Shown here: positions 35,931-46,921 of the stretch, one piece after another
Layout of the letters: the number at the start of each line of letters is the position of its first letter
Numbering within the stretch: the stretch's first letter is position 1
NCBI RefSeq assembly: GCF_021401135.1
Contig: NZ_JACBFO010000001.1
Span: 434,001-498,000, forward strand
Length of the DNA stretch: 64,000 bases
Direction of reading: 5' to 3'
From: Azonexus sp. R2A61
GTDB lineage: Bacteria; Pseudomonadota; Gammaproteobacteria; Burkholderiales; Rhodocyclaceae
Notes under the pieces: model-generated
What the model was told of the DNA's origin: nothing
Seen by the model: the letters and a program-made list of their open reading frames with translations, nothing else
Databases searched by the model: none
Translations under genes and position numbers: made by a program

Positions 35931-35974
35931 ATTTTTGCGGATTTCCGCGGTCGACCGTGGAAATCTGCGAAAAT
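35931..35974 (+). repeat. 44-nt self-complementary hairpin built around the iterated palindrome
   Basis: The element begins at the base after the TGA of the FAD/Fe-S gene. Its two 22-nt arms meet at GGTCGACC (35949-35956). The arms differ at only three positions, each giving a G-U pair in RNA, so the transcript can form an uninterrupted 22-bp helix. There is no U-tract after it; the outermost bases are ATTTT/AAAAT. It may act as a 3'-end stabiliser or terminator. Confidence 0.8.
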
Positions 35975-36034
35975 CCCTTTCCCGTTTGTGGAATCGGGGC
36001 GCTTGCCGCCCCGGCCGATCAGGAGCGTGGCTGA

Positions 36035-36469
36035 ATGAGCAGCAGCTGTGAACTTTGCGCGAATCCGGGTGGTGTCGTGCTGTGGCAGGGGGCCGATTAC
36101 CGTATCGTCAGGGTTGTGGACGCCCACTACGCCGGCTTTTACCGGGTCATCTGGAATGCCCACGTGCGCGAGATGAGCGACCTCGCCGCCGACCGTCAAT
36201 GGCCGCTGCTGCGCGCCGTGCTGGCGGTCGAACAGGCGGTCCGCCGGCACTATGCGCCGGACAAGATCAACCTGGCCAGCTTCGGAAATGTTGTTCCACA
36301 TCTCCATTGGCATATCATTGCACGCTGGCAGGATGACCGGCATTTTCCCGAACCGGTCTGGGGTAGTGTTCAGCGCCCCGCGGCACCGAGGCGCGCCGAC
36401 GTCAGCGACGCTGCCATGCTGGCCACATTGAGGGAATTATTGCCGGAGATGGAGGAGGAAGGGGCATGA
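36035..36469 (+). CDS. HIT-family protein
   Basis: A 144-residue histidine-triad protein with the active-site motif HLHWHII near residue 88 preceded by INLASFGNVVP. The N-terminus CELCANPGGVVLW resembles other HIT hydrolases. These enzymes act on nucleoside phosphoramidates or dinucleoside polyphosphates; the substrate here is unknown. AGGAG precedes the ATG. The stop overlaps the next gene (ATGA). Confidence 0.88.
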   Translation: MSSSCELCANPGGVVLWQGADYRIVRVVDAHYAGFYRVIWNAHVREMSDLAADRQWPLLRAVLAVEQAVRRHYAPDKINLASFGNVVPHLHWHIIARWQDDRHFPEPVWGSVQRPAAPRRADVSDAAMLATLRELLPEMEEEGA

Positions 36470-38076
36470 ACGATACGCGCCAGCGCAATGCAGTGGTGAT
36501 CAGGACCCTCGACGAAGGCCTGGCTTACCTCAGTTCGCTCAAGCTGGCCAATCCGCTTGCCGCAGAGCGACAACTGCAGGATTTTCTCGATGCCCTGCTG
36601 CTGGCGCCGCCCGATCCCGGCGTGCTTTATCAACTGCTCGAACAGGCACGGGCACCGTTGTCCTTCGTCGAAGAGGAAATCGCCCGGCGCTATCACAACA
36701 AGCCGGTACCGCTCACCGACGAGGAAGAGTCCTGTTTCCAGCAGGTCGTCTCGGTCTGGCGCAAGCTGGGCAAGGCGTACGCATTGTGCGCGCGGCTGGA
36801 AAATCCCGCTGCCGAGAACCCTGACTACCTGACCCTGGTGGCGACCATTCTGCATCGCTGCCTGTACTACACGGGCATGGTCATCGTCGAACATTACCGG
36901 GCCCGCCGGGAACTGCCGGAGGGCATCTGGCTCGATCTGCACGGCTATTACGCGACGGCCGAGGAATGGGGCGTTGCCTGCACGCCGGTGGTCGATCCGC
37001 TGGAAAGCAGCAACCTGCAGGCGACCCATTGCACTGCCGCTTACGTCGCCCTGCTGCTGGTCGACGTTGCCGGTCCCTATAGCAACAGCGTGCGCAATCA
37101 AAGTCTGATCCGTCGCTGGGCGACGATGTGGGCGCCGCTGGTGTCGGTGCACCCGCTCGACGACGATCTGGCCGTGCCGCCCTACATCGTCGAATTCATG
37201 AAGGATGCGCCGCTGCACCCGGGTTCGCCGATCGAAGGACCGACCAGCGACGTGCGGCGGATCGATACCACTCGTCTGAGCCTGCAGATCAATCACGTGC
37301 TGACCCAGCTGCGCATGCGCATCACACCGTCGCAACTGGGATTGGGGGAAGAAACCTCGGGCCATGTCGTGCAACTGCTGGAACAGCTTGCGCGCCCATG
37401 GAGTCAGGCCGCCTCGCCGCGTCGTTTCCGGCGTTTTGCCAGCGAAGGGACGGCGCGCCTGGCCACCGGTTTCGAAGCAATGTTCTTCTTCGTCAGCGGC
37501 GAGGCTTTTCTGCAGCCGGACAGCGCGTCGGCCTACTCGCGCAGCGATTTCGACGCCCTGTTCACCTTCCGCGACCGCGCCGAACCGGGCCAGGCGCTGG
37601 TCATCAAGCCGACCGTCAGTTTCCCGCACGAGGAATGGTCGGTGATCAATCATTCGGCCAGCGGCTTCCGGATGGCGCGCTCGGTGGTCGGCGGCAAGAT
37701 TCAGCATGCCCAGTTGCTGGCGATCTGCCCGCACGACGGCGAGCAGTTCCTGATCGGTTACGTCGCCTGGTTGATGGAGGAAGCCGGCGGCGGGCTGATC
37801 GCCGGCATCGCCACCCTGCCCGGACTGCCGCGCGGTATCGGCGTCCGGCCGTTGGACGGGGATGGTACGCCGACCGTCGATCGTTACGTTCCCGGCTTCC
37901 TGCTGCCGCCGCTGCCGGCGATCCAGGAGGAAAGCTCACTGGTCGTTCCCTCCGGTTTCTACCAGGCAGGACGCAACCTGCAGTTCTTTTCCGGCGATTT
38001 CGTCCAGCGTGCGCGGATGAATCACATCCTTTACCGGGGCAGCGATTTCGACCGGATCAGCTACATCCCGTTGTGA
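36466..38076 (+). CDS. Conserved protein of unknown function, possible PilZ-like region
   Basis: A 536-residue soluble protein, mostly helical in its first 300 residues (many LLxxL patterns) and more beta-rich afterwards. I do not recognise a family with certainty. R319-R-F-R-R323 followed by N395-H-S-A-S-G400 resembles the RxxxR and (D/N)xSxxG motifs of c-di-GMP-binding PilZ domains, but the 72-residue spacing is longer than usual. It overlaps the HIT gene by 4 nt and is followed by DUF971 and ubiE, so the cluster may be co-expressed. Codon use is normal for the window. Confidence 0.7.
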   Translation: MNDTRQRNAVVIRTLDEGLAYLSSLKLANPLAAERQLQDFLDALLLAPPDPGVLYQLLEQARAPLSFVEEEIARRYHNKPVPLTDEEESCFQQVVSVWRKLGKAYALCARLENPAAENPDYLTLVATILHRCLYYTGMVIVEHYRARRELPEGIWLDLHGYYATAEEWGVACTPVVDPLESSNLQATHCTAAYVALLLVDVAGPYSNSVRNQSLIRRWATMWAPLVSVHPLDDDLAVPPYIVEFMKDAPLHPGSPIEGPTSDVRRIDTTRLSLQINHVLTQLRMRITPSQLGLGEETSGHVVQLLEQLARPWSQAASPRRFRRFASEGTARLATGFEAMFFFVSGEAFLQPDSASAYSRSDFDALFTFRDRAEPGQALVIKPTVSFPHEEWSVINHSASGFRMARSVVGGKIQHAQLLAICPHDGEQFLIGYVAWLMEEAGGGLIAGIATLPGLPRGIGVRPLDGDGTPTVDRYVPGFLLPPLPAIQEESSLVVPSGFYQAGRNLQFFSGDFVQRARMNHILYRGSDFDRISYIPL

Positions 38077-38113
38077 GTCGGGTAAACTAGCTGCCTTCGC
38101 AAGGAGGACAGGC

Positions 38114-38533
38114 ATGGCCGGCATGGAAAAGGATACTCCGCTACCCGAGGAGATCAGGTTGCATCAGAAATCGCGGGTGCTGGAACTGGTCTACGACGGT
38201 AAAGCTTATCGGCTCGACGCGGAGTACCTGCGCGTCTTCACCCCTTCGGCCGAAGCGCGCGGTCATGCGCCGGGCCAGGAAATCCTGCAGACCGGCAAGC
38301 GCCAGGTCGAACTGCTCGGCGTCGAACCGGTCGGGACCTACGCCCTCAAGCTGGTTTTTTCGGATGGTCATGACAGCGGTCTCTATACCTGGGACCTGCT
38401 GCACAATCTGGCGATCCATCGCGATGCGCTGTGGCAGGAATATCTTGATCAACTGGCACGCCAGGGCGCTTCGCGCGACATCGACAGCACTTCGCGGCCG
38501 CCTGCCGCCCACGCTTGCGGTCAACATCACTGA
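38114..38533 (+). CDS. DUF971 (gamma-butyrobetaine hydroxylase-like N-terminal domain) protein
   Basis: A 139-residue protein with the DUF971 pattern: IRLHQKSRVLELVYDGKAY, LDAEYLRVFTPSAE, GTYALKLVFSDGHDSGLYTWD. Related domains bind zinc or form the N-terminus of gamma-butyrobetaine hydroxylases; stand-alone copies are uncharacterised and often lie next to ubiE, as here. An AAGGAGGA site precedes the ATG. The stop is followed immediately by the ubiE ATG. Confidence 0.88.
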   Translation: MAGMEKDTPLPEEIRLHQKSRVLELVYDGKAYRLDAEYLRVFTPSAEARGHAPGQEILQTGKRQVELLGVEPVGTYALKLVFSDGHDSGLYTWDLLHNLAIHRDALWQEYLDQLARQGASRDIDSTSRPPAAHACGQHH

Positions 38534-39274
38534 ATGATGAAAAACGAAACCACCCATTTTGGCTACGAAACGGTGGCCGAGCAGGAAAAGGCCCGCCGCG
38601 TGCGGGGCGTCTTCGATTCCGTCGCCAATCGTTACGATGTGATGAACGATCTGATGTCGGGCGGCATGCACCGGTTGTGGAAAGCCTTCGCGATCGATCG
38701 CGCCGGTGTCCGCGAAGGATCGCGTGTGCTCGATGTGGCCGGCGGTACGGGCGATCTGTCGCTGGCATTTGCCAAGCGCGTCGGCAAATCCGGCCAGGTC
38801 TGGCTGACCGACATCAACAACGCGATGCTGGCCCGCGGACGCGATCGCCTGATGGACAAGGGCTATCTGCTGCCGGTCGCGCAATGCGATGCCGAAAAGC
38901 TGCCTTTCCCGGACAACTGGTTCGACTGTGTCACGGTCGCCTTCGGATTGCGCAACATGACGCACAAGGACGGCGCGCTGGCCGAAATGCTGCGTGTGCT
39001 GCGTCCGGGCGGTCGCTTGCTGGTCCTCGAATTTTCCAAGGTCTGGGCGCCGCTGGCGCCGATCTATGATTTCTATTCCTTCCAGATCATTCCCCGGGTT
39101 GGCCAGCTGGTCACCAACGATTCGGACAGTTATCGTTATCTGTCCGAATCGATCCGCATGCACCCGGGGCAGGAAGAACTGAAGGCCATGATGGAGCAGG
39201 TCGGTTTCGAGCGCGTCGAATACTTCAATCTGGCGCTCGGCGTCGTTGCGCTGCACCGCGGCTTCAAGTTCTGA
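38534..39274 (+). CDS. ubiE: Ubiquinone/menaquinone biosynthesis C-methyltransferase UbiE
   Basis: A 246-residue SAM methyltransferase with [15 protein letters not shown], the UbiE signature [20 protein letters not shown] motif [15 protein letters not shown] and [18 protein letters not shown]. It methylates the quinone ring in ubiquinone (and menaquinone) synthesis. ATG 38534 abuts the DUF971 stop; a second ATG follows directly at 38537 and could also be used. Confidence 0.96.
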   Translation: MMKNETTHFGYETVAEQEKARRVRGVFDSVANRYDVMNDLMSGGMHRLWKAFAIDRAGVREGSRVLDVAGGTGDLSLAFAKRVGKSGQVWLTDINNAMLARGRDRLMDKGYLLPVAQCDAEKLPFPDNWFDCVTVAFGLRNMTHKDGALAEMLRVLRPGGRLLVLEFSKVWAPLAPIYDFYSFQIIPRVGQLVTNDSDSYRYLSESIRMHPGQEELKAMMEQVGFERVEYFNLALGVVALHRGFKF

Positions 39275-39276
39275 CC

Positions 39277-39849
39277 ATGGCGCTGTCCGAACGGCTGCTG
39301 TTGCCGCTGCTCAACCACCTGCTCGACGATGCGCCATGGGCGACTGAACGCTTGCGTCCGCATGCCGGCGCGCATCTGGCGTTGTTTGCCGGGGCTTTCC
39401 GGGTGCATCTGGGTATTGCCGGCGACGGACGGTTCTCGGTGGCGGAGACCTCTGCCACGCCGGACGTCACGATCGTGCTGCCCGACGATTTTGCGGCCCG
39501 GGCGATGGTCGACCGCGACAGCCTGCTGGGCGAGGCCCGTTTGAGCGGCTCGGCCGATCTGACGGAAGTGCTGGCCTTCGTATTCCGCAATCTGCGCTGG
39601 GATGCCGAGGCTGACCTGGCGCGTCTGGTTGGCGACATGGCTGCCCGGCGACTGCACCAGGGGGCGCTGGTTGCCGGCGCCGCCTTGCGGGAAGCCGGAC
39701 ATCGTCTGGGGGCCAATCTTGGCGAGTATCTGTCGGAGGAAAACAACGGCGTGACGGCGAATCGTCATGCCGTACAGGCTTTCGTCATCGACGTCGATCG
39801 TCTGCGGGACGATCTGGCGCGCCTGGAAAAGCGCATCGACCGGCTGTAA
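39277..39849 (+). CDS. ubiJ: Ubiquinone biosynthesis accessory factor UbiJ (SCP2 domain)
   Basis: A 190-residue protein with an SCP2-type lipid-binding domain (about 25-110: VTIVLPDDFAARAMVDRDS, ARLSGSADLTEVLAFVFRNL) and a C-terminal coiled coil (about 150-190). UbiJ binds the hydrophobic ubiquinone intermediates and organises the Ubi metabolon. It is 2 nt after ubiE. The usual third gene ubiB is not here; a terminator follows. Confidence 0.88.
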   Translation: MALSERLLLPLLNHLLDDAPWATERLRPHAGAHLALFAGAFRVHLGIAGDGRFSVAETSATPDVTIVLPDDFAARAMVDRDSLLGEARLSGSADLTEVLAFVFRNLRWDAEADLARLVGDMAARRLHQGALVAGAALREAGHRLGANLGEYLSEENNGVTANRHAVQAFVIDVDRLRDDLARLEKRIDRL

Positions 39850-39868
39850 ACGAAGGTCGCGACAAATG

Positions 39869-39898
39869 AAAAAAGGCAGCCGGTTGGCTGCCTTTTTT
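39869..39898. terminator. Bidirectional terminator between ubiJ and atpC
   Basis: AAAAAA, GGCAGCC (39875-39881), loop GGTT, GGCTGCC (39886-39892) and TTTTTT form a symmetrical intrinsic terminator with T-runs on both strands, serving the ubiE-ubiJ and atp operons that converge here. Confidence 0.92.
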
Positions 39899-39913
39899 GC
39901 TGGGCGTTTCCGC

Positions 39914-40339
39914 TCAGTGGGTGTGCTTGCGCAGACGCTGAATTGCTTGCAGCTGGGCGATGGCTTCGGCCAGCTCGGCTTCCGCCGCGGCGTAATCCAT
40001 CTCCGCCTGGCGATTGGCGAGCACTTCCTCGGCATGCTTTTTGGCTTCGAGAGCCTTGGCTTCGTCGAGGTCATGGGCACGAATCGCGGTATCAGCCAGC
40101 ACGGTGATCGTGTCGGGCTGGACTTCCAGCATGCCACCGGAGACATACACCAGCTCGAACTCGCTCTGGTCCGGCACCTTCAGACGAATGGTGCCGGGCT
40201 TGATGCGGGTCAACAGCGGGGTATGTTGCGGCAGGATGCCGAGTTCCCCGGCTTCGCCGGGGAACACCGCGATTTCGACCAAGCCGGAGAAGATCGATTC
40301 TTCGGCACTGACGACATCGCAATGAACGGTCATAACCAT
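39914..40339 (-). CDS. atpC: ATP synthase epsilon subunit
   Basis: A 141-residue epsilon subunit with the N-terminal beta-barrel ([35 protein letters not shown]) and the C-terminal helical hairpin ([20 protein letters not shown]). It belongs to the F1 central stalk and regulates ATP hydrolysis. It is the last gene of the atp operon, ending before the shared terminator. Confidence 0.97.
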   Translation of the reverse strand: MVMTVHCDVVSAEESIFSGLVEIAVFPGEAGELGILPQHTPLLTRIKPGTIRLKVPDQSEFELVYVSGGMLEVQPDTITVLADTAIRAHDLDEAKALEAKKHAEEVLANRQAEMDYAAAEAELAEAIAQLQAIQRLRKHTH

Positions 40340-40364
40340 TACTGGCTCCTATGCTGAGGCCGCA

Positions 40365-41804
<1,440 letters not shown>

Positions 41805-42668
41805 TCAGACTGCGGCGGCGCCGCTGACGATTTCCGAGAGTTCCTTGGTAATCGCGGCCTGACGGGCCTTGTTATAGACCAGCTTCAATTCACCGATGAC
41901 GTTCTTGGCGTTGTCGGAAGCAGACTTCATGGCAACCATCCGGGCCGATTGCTCGGAGGCCATGTTTTCCGCAACGGCCTGGTAAATCAAGGCTTCGACG
42001 TAACGGAGCAGCAGGTCGTCGATAACAGGCTGGGCTTCCGGCTCGTAGACATAGTCCCAGCCCGGCTGATGATCGGTCTTGACGACGTCGTCGGCCAGCG
42101 GGAGCAGCTTTTCGAAAACCGGTTCCTGCTTCATCGTGTTGATGAAGCGGGTGTAGCCGATATACAGCGCGTCGATTTCGCCCTTCATGTAGGCGTCGAG
42201 CTGAACCTTCAGCGGCCCGATCAGCTTTTCCAGGTGCGGGGTGTCACCCAACGCGACGACGTGCGAAACGATCTTCGCACCGGCGCGCTGCATGAAGCCC
42301 AGCCCCTTGTTGCCGACACAGGTCGCCTGGAACTTGATCTGCTGGCTGTCGAATTCCTTCATCTTGCCCAGTACCAGGCGCAAGACGTTGGAATTCAGAC
42401 CGCCGCACAGACCTTTGTCCGACGTGACCAGGACGATACCCACGGCCTTCGGCTCGCGCTTTTCCAGGAACGGATGCTTGTACTCGGTCAAAGCATGCGA
42501 GAGGTTGCTTGCCACGCGCCGGATCTTTTCGCCATAGGGACGAGCAGCCCGCATCCGATCCTGCGCCTTGCGCATTTTGGATGCGGCCACCATCTCCATG
42601 GCCTTGGTGATCTTGCGCGTGTTCTCGACGCTTTTGATCTTGTTGCGAATTTCCTTGCCGCTAGGCAT
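41805..42668 (-). CDS. atpG: ATP synthase gamma subunit
   Basis: A 287-residue rotor-shaft subunit, with the N-terminal helix [21 protein letters not shown] shortened here to its recognisable part [11 protein letters not shown], middle [11 protein letters not shown] and C-terminal [15 protein letters not shown]. The two terminal helices form the coiled coil that turns inside the alpha-beta ring. Confidence 0.97.
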   Translation of the reverse strand: MPSGKEIRNKIKSVENTRKITKAMEMVAASKMRKAQDRMRAARPYGEKIRRVASNLSHALTEYKHPFLEKREPKAVGIVLVTSDKGLCGGLNSNVLRLVLGKMKEFDSQQIKFQATCVGNKGLGFMQRAGAKIVSHVVALGDTPHLEKLIGPLKVQLDAYMKGEIDALYIGYTRFINTMKQEPVFEKLLPLADDVVKTDHQPGWDYVYEPEAQPVIDDLLLRYVEALIYQAVAENMASEQSARMVAMKSASDNAKNVIGELKLVYNKARQAAITKELSEIVSGAAAV

Positions 42669-42682
42669 GGCGTTCTCCTAGA

Positions 42683-44221
42683 TCAGGCCCAGGTGCTCTT
42701 GAAAGCCTGGATGCCGGCAGCCAGTGCCTTTTCCGAGTCGCCGGACAGATCGGCGGACGACTCCATGGTGCTCAGAACGTCGGCATGGTTGGATTTCAGG
42801 TAGCTGATCATCGCCTTTTCGCATTCGAGCGCGCGCTTGACTTCGACATCGTCGAAGTAGCCCTTGTCGGCAGCGTACAGCGTGACGGCCATCTCGGAGA
42901 TGCTCATCGGGGAGTATTGCGCCTGCTTCATCAGTTCGGTGACCAGACGGCCGCGTTCCAGCTGCTTGCGGGTCGCTTCGTCGAGATCGGAAGCAAACTG
43001 GGCAAAGGCTGCGAGTTCACGGTACTGAGCCAGGGCCAGACGAACACCGCCACCAAGCTTCTTGATCAGCTTGGTCTGGGCTGCACCGCCGACGCGGGAC
43101 ACCGAGATACCGGCGTTGATCGCGGGACGGATGCCGGCGTTGAACAGGTCGGTTTCCAGGAAGATCTGACCGTCGGTAATCGAGATGACGTTGGTCGGAA
43201 CGAAGGCGGAAACGTCACCGGCCTGCGTTTCGATCACCGGCAATGCGGTCAGCGAACCGGTCTTGCCCTTGATCTCGCCGTTGGTGAACTTCTCGACCCA
43301 CTCTTCGGAAACGCGAGCAGCACGCTCGAGCAGACGGGAGTGCAGGTAGAAAACGTCGCCCGGGTAGGCTTCACGGCCCGGCGGACGGCGCAGCAGCAGG
43401 GAAACCTGACGGTAGCCCCAGGCCTGCTTGGTCAGATCGTCGTAAATGATCAGGGCGTCCTGGCCGCGGTCGCGGAAATACTCACCCATCGTGCAGCCGG
43501 CATACGGTGCCAGGTATTGCAGTGCGGCGGATTCCGAGGCGGAGGCAGCGACGACGATGGTGTATTCCAGCGCACCGTGCTCTTCGAGCTTGCGCACGAC
43601 GTTGGCGATGGTGGAAGCCTTCTGGCCGACGGCGACATAAACGCAGAGGAGGTTCTTGCCCTTCTGGTTGATGATCGTGTCGACAGCGACGGCGGTCTTG
43701 CCGGTCTGGCGGTCGCCGATGATCAGTTCGCGCTGGCCCCGGCCAACCGGAACCATCGAGTCGACGCACTTCAGGCCGGTTTGCACCGGTTGCGAAACCG
43801 ATTTGCGCCAGATCACGCCGGGGGCGACCTTTTCGATCTTGTCGGTCAGCTTGGCGTTGATCGGGCCCTTGCCGTCGATCGGCTGACCGAGGGTGTTGAC
43901 CACGCGGCCGAGCAGTTCCGGGCCAACCGGCACTTCCAGGATGCGGCCGGTCGTCTTGACCGTGTCGCCTTCCGAGATGTGCTCGTATTCGCCCAGGATG
44001 ACGGCGCCGACGGAGTCGCGCTCGAGGTTGAGCGCCATGCCGATGGTGTTGCCGGGGAATTCCAGCATTTCACCTTGCATGACGTCCTGCAAGCCATGCA
44101 CGCGGCAGATACCGTCGGTGACGGAAACCACGGTGCCCTGCGTACGCACTTCCGATGCGCCTTGCAGGTTCTGGATCTTGCTCTTGATCAGTTCAGAAAT
44201 TTCGGAAGGATTCAACTGCAT
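42683..44221 (-). CDS. atpA: ATP synthase alpha subunit
   Basis: A 512-residue non-catalytic nucleotide-binding subunit with P-loop [13 protein letters not shown], signature [12 protein letters not shown] equivalent ([16 protein letters not shown]) and [14 protein letters not shown]. It alternates with beta in the F1 hexamer. It lies between atpH and atpG in the usual order. Confidence 0.98.
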   Translation of the reverse strand: MQLNPSEISELIKSKIQNLQGASEVRTQGTVVSVTDGICRVHGLQDVMQGEMLEFPGNTIGMALNLERDSVGAVILGEYEHISEGDTVKTTGRILEVPVGPELLGRVVNTLGQPIDGKGPINAKLTDKIEKVAPGVIWRKSVSQPVQTGLKCVDSMVPVGRGQRELIIGDRQTGKTAVAVDTIINQKGKNLLCVYVAVGQKASTIANVVRKLEEHGALEYTIVVAASASESAALQYLAPYAGCTMGEYFRDRGQDALIIYDDLTKQAWGYRQVSLLLRRPPGREAYPGDVFYLHSRLLERAARVSEEWVEKFTNGEIKGKTGSLTALPVIETQAGDVSAFVPTNVISITDGQIFLETDLFNAGIRPAINAGISVSRVGGAAQTKLIKKLGGGVRLALAQYRELAAFAQFASDLDEATRKQLERGRLVTELMKQAQYSPMSISEMAVTLYAADKGYFDDVEVKRALECEKAMISYLKSNHADVLSTMESSADLSGDSEKALAAGIQAFKSTWA

Positions 44222-44230
44222 GAAAATCTC

Positions 44231-44764
44231 CTAGTTGTTCAGTGCCACGGCCATGGCATCGAGTTTGCCGCGGACTGAAGCATCCAGCATCTGGTCACCG
44301 ACGGTGACCCGCACACCACCGATCAGGCTCGGGTCGATCTCGACGCGAGCGGTCAGGCGGGTTCCGAAACGGGGTTCCAGTTGCTGCAGCAGGGCAGAGA
44401 CCTGGGCTTCGTCAATCGGGAATGCGGAGTACACCACCGCCTCCTGGACCCCTTCTTCCTGGCTGCGGGCCAGTTCGAAAAGCCGGGAAACCTCCGGCAG
44501 GAGTGCGAGACGCCGGTTTTCTGCGAGGGTACGAACGAAATTGCCGAACACGGTATCGCTGTCATCGGACAGCGAGATGAAGAGTTCGGCAACCTGTTCA
44601 GCGGAGAGCCGGGGGTTGCCCATGAGCTGAGCCATTTCCCCATCCTGGGCGATCAGCGCCAGCTTCTGCAGGCGCTGCGACCAGGTGCCCTGAGCCCCGG
44701 TTTCCTTGGCCAGCTTGTAGGCGGCTTCGGCGTAGGGGCGAGCGATGGTGACGGATTCGGCCAT
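44231..44764 (-). CDS. atpH: ATP synthase delta subunit
   Basis: A 177-residue peripheral-stalk subunit: N-terminal helical domain (TIARPYAEAAYKLAKE) and C-terminal region DPSLIGGVRVTVGDQMLDASV, the family signature. It links F1 alpha to the b dimer of Fo. Confidence 0.95.
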   Translation of the reverse strand: MAESVTIARPYAEAAYKLAKETGAQGTWSQRLQKLALIAQDGEMAQLMGNPRLSAEQVAELFISLSDDSDTVFGNFVRTLAENRRLALLPEVSRLFELARSQEEGVQEAVVYSAFPIDEAQVSALLQQLEPRFGTRLTARVEIDPSLIGGVRVTVGDQMLDASVRGKLDAMAVALNN

Positions 44765-44767
44765 GGG

Positions 44768-45238
44768 TTACAGATCCTGTTTGATCTGGGCCAGAATGTC
44801 GGAATGAGCCTGGGCGTTGATCTCGCGACGCAGAATCTGCTCGGCGCCGGTAACCACCAGAGCGGCAACCTGTTCGCGCAGTTGCTCCTTGGCACGGACG
44901 GCCTCCTGCTCGATTTCGGCCTTGGCACCGGCGACGATGCGGTCGGCTTCGGCCTTGGCGTTTGCCTTGGCTTCCTCGATCAGTTGGGTGCCGCGCTTTT
45001 CAGCGTTGGCGATCAGTTCTGCTGCCTTTTCCTTGCCTTCGCGGAGCGCTTCCGTCGAACGCTTGGTGGCCAGTTCGAGATCCTGCTTGCCGCGTTCGGC
45101 GGCAGCCAGACCATCCGCGATCTTCTTCGCACGCTCGTCGAGCGCCTTCACAATGGGCGGCCACACGAATTGCATCGTGAACCACGCCAGAATGAAGAAC
45201 ACAACCAGCTGTGCGAACAGCGTTGCGTTCAGATTCAC
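44768..45238 (-). CDS. atpF: ATP synthase b subunit
   Basis: A 156-residue protein with one N-terminal membrane segment ([19 protein letters not shown]) and a long charged helix (about 30-140) that forms the peripheral-stalk dimer. The stop is 3 nt from the atpH start. Confidence 0.96.
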   Translation of the reverse strand: MNLNATLFAQLVVFFILAWFTMQFVWPPIVKALDERAKKIADGLAAAERGKQDLELATKRSTEALREGKEKAAELIANAEKRGTQLIEEAKANAKAEADRIVAGAKAEIEQEAVRAKEQLREQVAALVVTGAEQILRREINAQAHSDILAQIKQDL

Positions 45239-45278
45239 GGTTCTATCCTCTTCTAAAGGTTGGTCGGAAGAGGATCGA

Positions 45279-45539
<261 letters not shown>

Positions 45540-45580
45540 CTAAGTTAAGAAATAAAAAGGTTGGGGTACGACATTAAAAA

Positions 45581-46447
45581 TCAGTGAGCTTCGTGAGCCT
45601 GGCCGACATACACCAGCGTCAACATCATGAAGATGAAGGCTTGCAGTGCGACGATCAGGATGTGGAAGATGGCCCAGATCGACCCGGCGATGACGTGGCC
45701 GGCGAACAGGAAGACGCCCGTTGCGGTACCGGCCCAGGCGGCGCCCATCAGCGCGATCAGCATGAACACCAGCTCGCCGGCGTACATGTTGCCGAACAGC
45801 CGCATGCCGTGGGAGACGGTCTTGGCCAGGAACTCGATCATCTGCATGGCGAAGTTGATCGGGTAGAGAACCGGATGGCTGCCGAACGGCGCGGTGAAGA
45901 GTTCATGCACCCAGCCACCGAAGCCCTTGATCTTCACGTTGTAGTACAGACAGATCAGCAGGACACCGATCGACATGCCCAGGGTCCCGTTAAGGTCGGC
46001 ACTCGGCACGACGCGCAGGTAGGCATGGTGGTCGCCGGAAACGGTTTGCCAGAGCATCGGCAACAGATCGACCGGCAGGAAGTCCATCGAGTTCATCAGG
46101 AAGATCCAGATGAACACGGTGAGGGCCAGCGGGCCGACGAACTTGCGCGATTCGGCGCTATGCACGATGCCCTTGGCCTGGTCATTGACCATTTCGAGGA
46201 CGATTTCGACCGCCGCCTGCATGCGACCCGGCACGCCGGAGGTGGCGCTCTTGGCGACGCGCCACATCACGAACAGACCAAGCACGCCCATCAGGACGGA
46301 AAAGATCAGCGTATCGATGTTGAGTACGGAGAAGTCGACAATCGACGTCTGGGCGTGACCGGTGGTATTCCAGTGGGTCAGGTGGTGAACGATGTATTCG
46401 CCTGCAGTAGGCGCGTTCTCTGCTGCTTCGTGGCCTGCGGTAGACAT
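45581..46447 (-). CDS. atpB: ATP synthase a subunit
   Basis: A 288-residue Fo channel subunit with about five to six membrane helices. The essential arginine lies in TVSHGMRLFGNMYAGELVF. ATG 46447 (MSTAGHEAAEN) is chosen; an extension of six codons upstream has no support and would overlap atpI. It sits 2 nt after the atpI stop. Confidence 0.96.
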   Translation of the reverse strand: MSTAGHEAAENAPTAGEYIVHHLTHWNTTGHAQTSIVDFSVLNIDTLIFSVLMGVLGLFVMWRVAKSATSGVPGRMQAAVEIVLEMVNDQAKGIVHSAESRKFVGPLALTVFIWIFLMNSMDFLPVDLLPMLWQTVSGDHHAYLRVVPSADLNGTLGMSIGVLLICLYYNVKIKGFGGWVHELFTAPFGSHPVLYPINFAMQMIEFLAKTVSHGMRLFGNMYAGELVFMLIALMGAAWAGTATGVFLFAGHVIAGSIWAIFHILIVALQAFIFMMLTLVYVGQAHEAH

Positions 46448-46449
46448 GG

Positions 46450-46791
46450 TCAGGATTTCTTCCAAAACGCTAAAAAACCGGCATGTAACACAATCGCCAG
46501 ACCGATCAGCAAACTCGGCCAGTGCATCTCGGGATATCCCTTGATGGCGATTGCCAAAATTCCCACGGTGGCTGCGATCTTCAGGAATTCACCAATGAAG
46601 AAGTTCGCTGCGTACGACGCATCCGGGCGCGCTTTGAGCATCGTCAGCCGGATGGCGAAGAACAGGTTGGGAAGAATGGCGGCCAGTGCCGCGACTCCTA
46701 CCGAAACGAACCCCCGAATTCCAATCATCGCGCCGGCCACGATGGCTGTTATCGCTGCTGCACCACACTGCAGATAAATTGCCTTGAACAT
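46450..46791 (-). CDS. atpI: ATP synthase assembly protein AtpI-like
   Basis: A 113-residue protein with four membrane segments (TAIVAGAMIGIRGFVSVG; AALAAILPNLFFAI; KIAATVGILAIAI; LLIGLAIVLHAGFLAF), at the head of the atp operon where AtpI is found. AtpI assists c-ring assembly. ATG 46791 (MFKAIYLQC) is used; the promoter at 46834-46863 lies just upstream and excludes the longer open frame. Confidence 0.87.
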   Translation of the reverse strand: MFKAIYLQCGAAAITAIVAGAMIGIRGFVSVGVAALAAILPNLFFAIRLTMLKARPDASYAANFFIGEFLKIAATVGILAIAIKGYPEMHWPSLLIGLAIVLHAGFLAFWKKS

Positions 46792-46833
46792 GGTGCCTTG
46801 CAATCGTTGACCGGCTTTGCCACACAGACCTAA

Positions 46834-46863
46834 ATGATACAAGACTTGAAAAAACACCGTCAA
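46834..46863 (-). promoter_or_regulatory. Sigma-70 promoter of the atp operon
   Basis: Read on the minus strand: TTGACG (46863-46858), an 18-nt T-rich spacer and TATCAT (46839-46834). It lies about 43 nt upstream of the atpI start in the parB-atpI gap, the only long non-coding stretch in the cluster, and should drive atpIBEFHAGDC. Confidence 0.7.
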
Positions 46864-46921
46864 TGAAAATTAAGGGTTTACCGCAATGCAGCAACCCCGG
46901 CGCGGCGGTGTTGTCCCGTGT

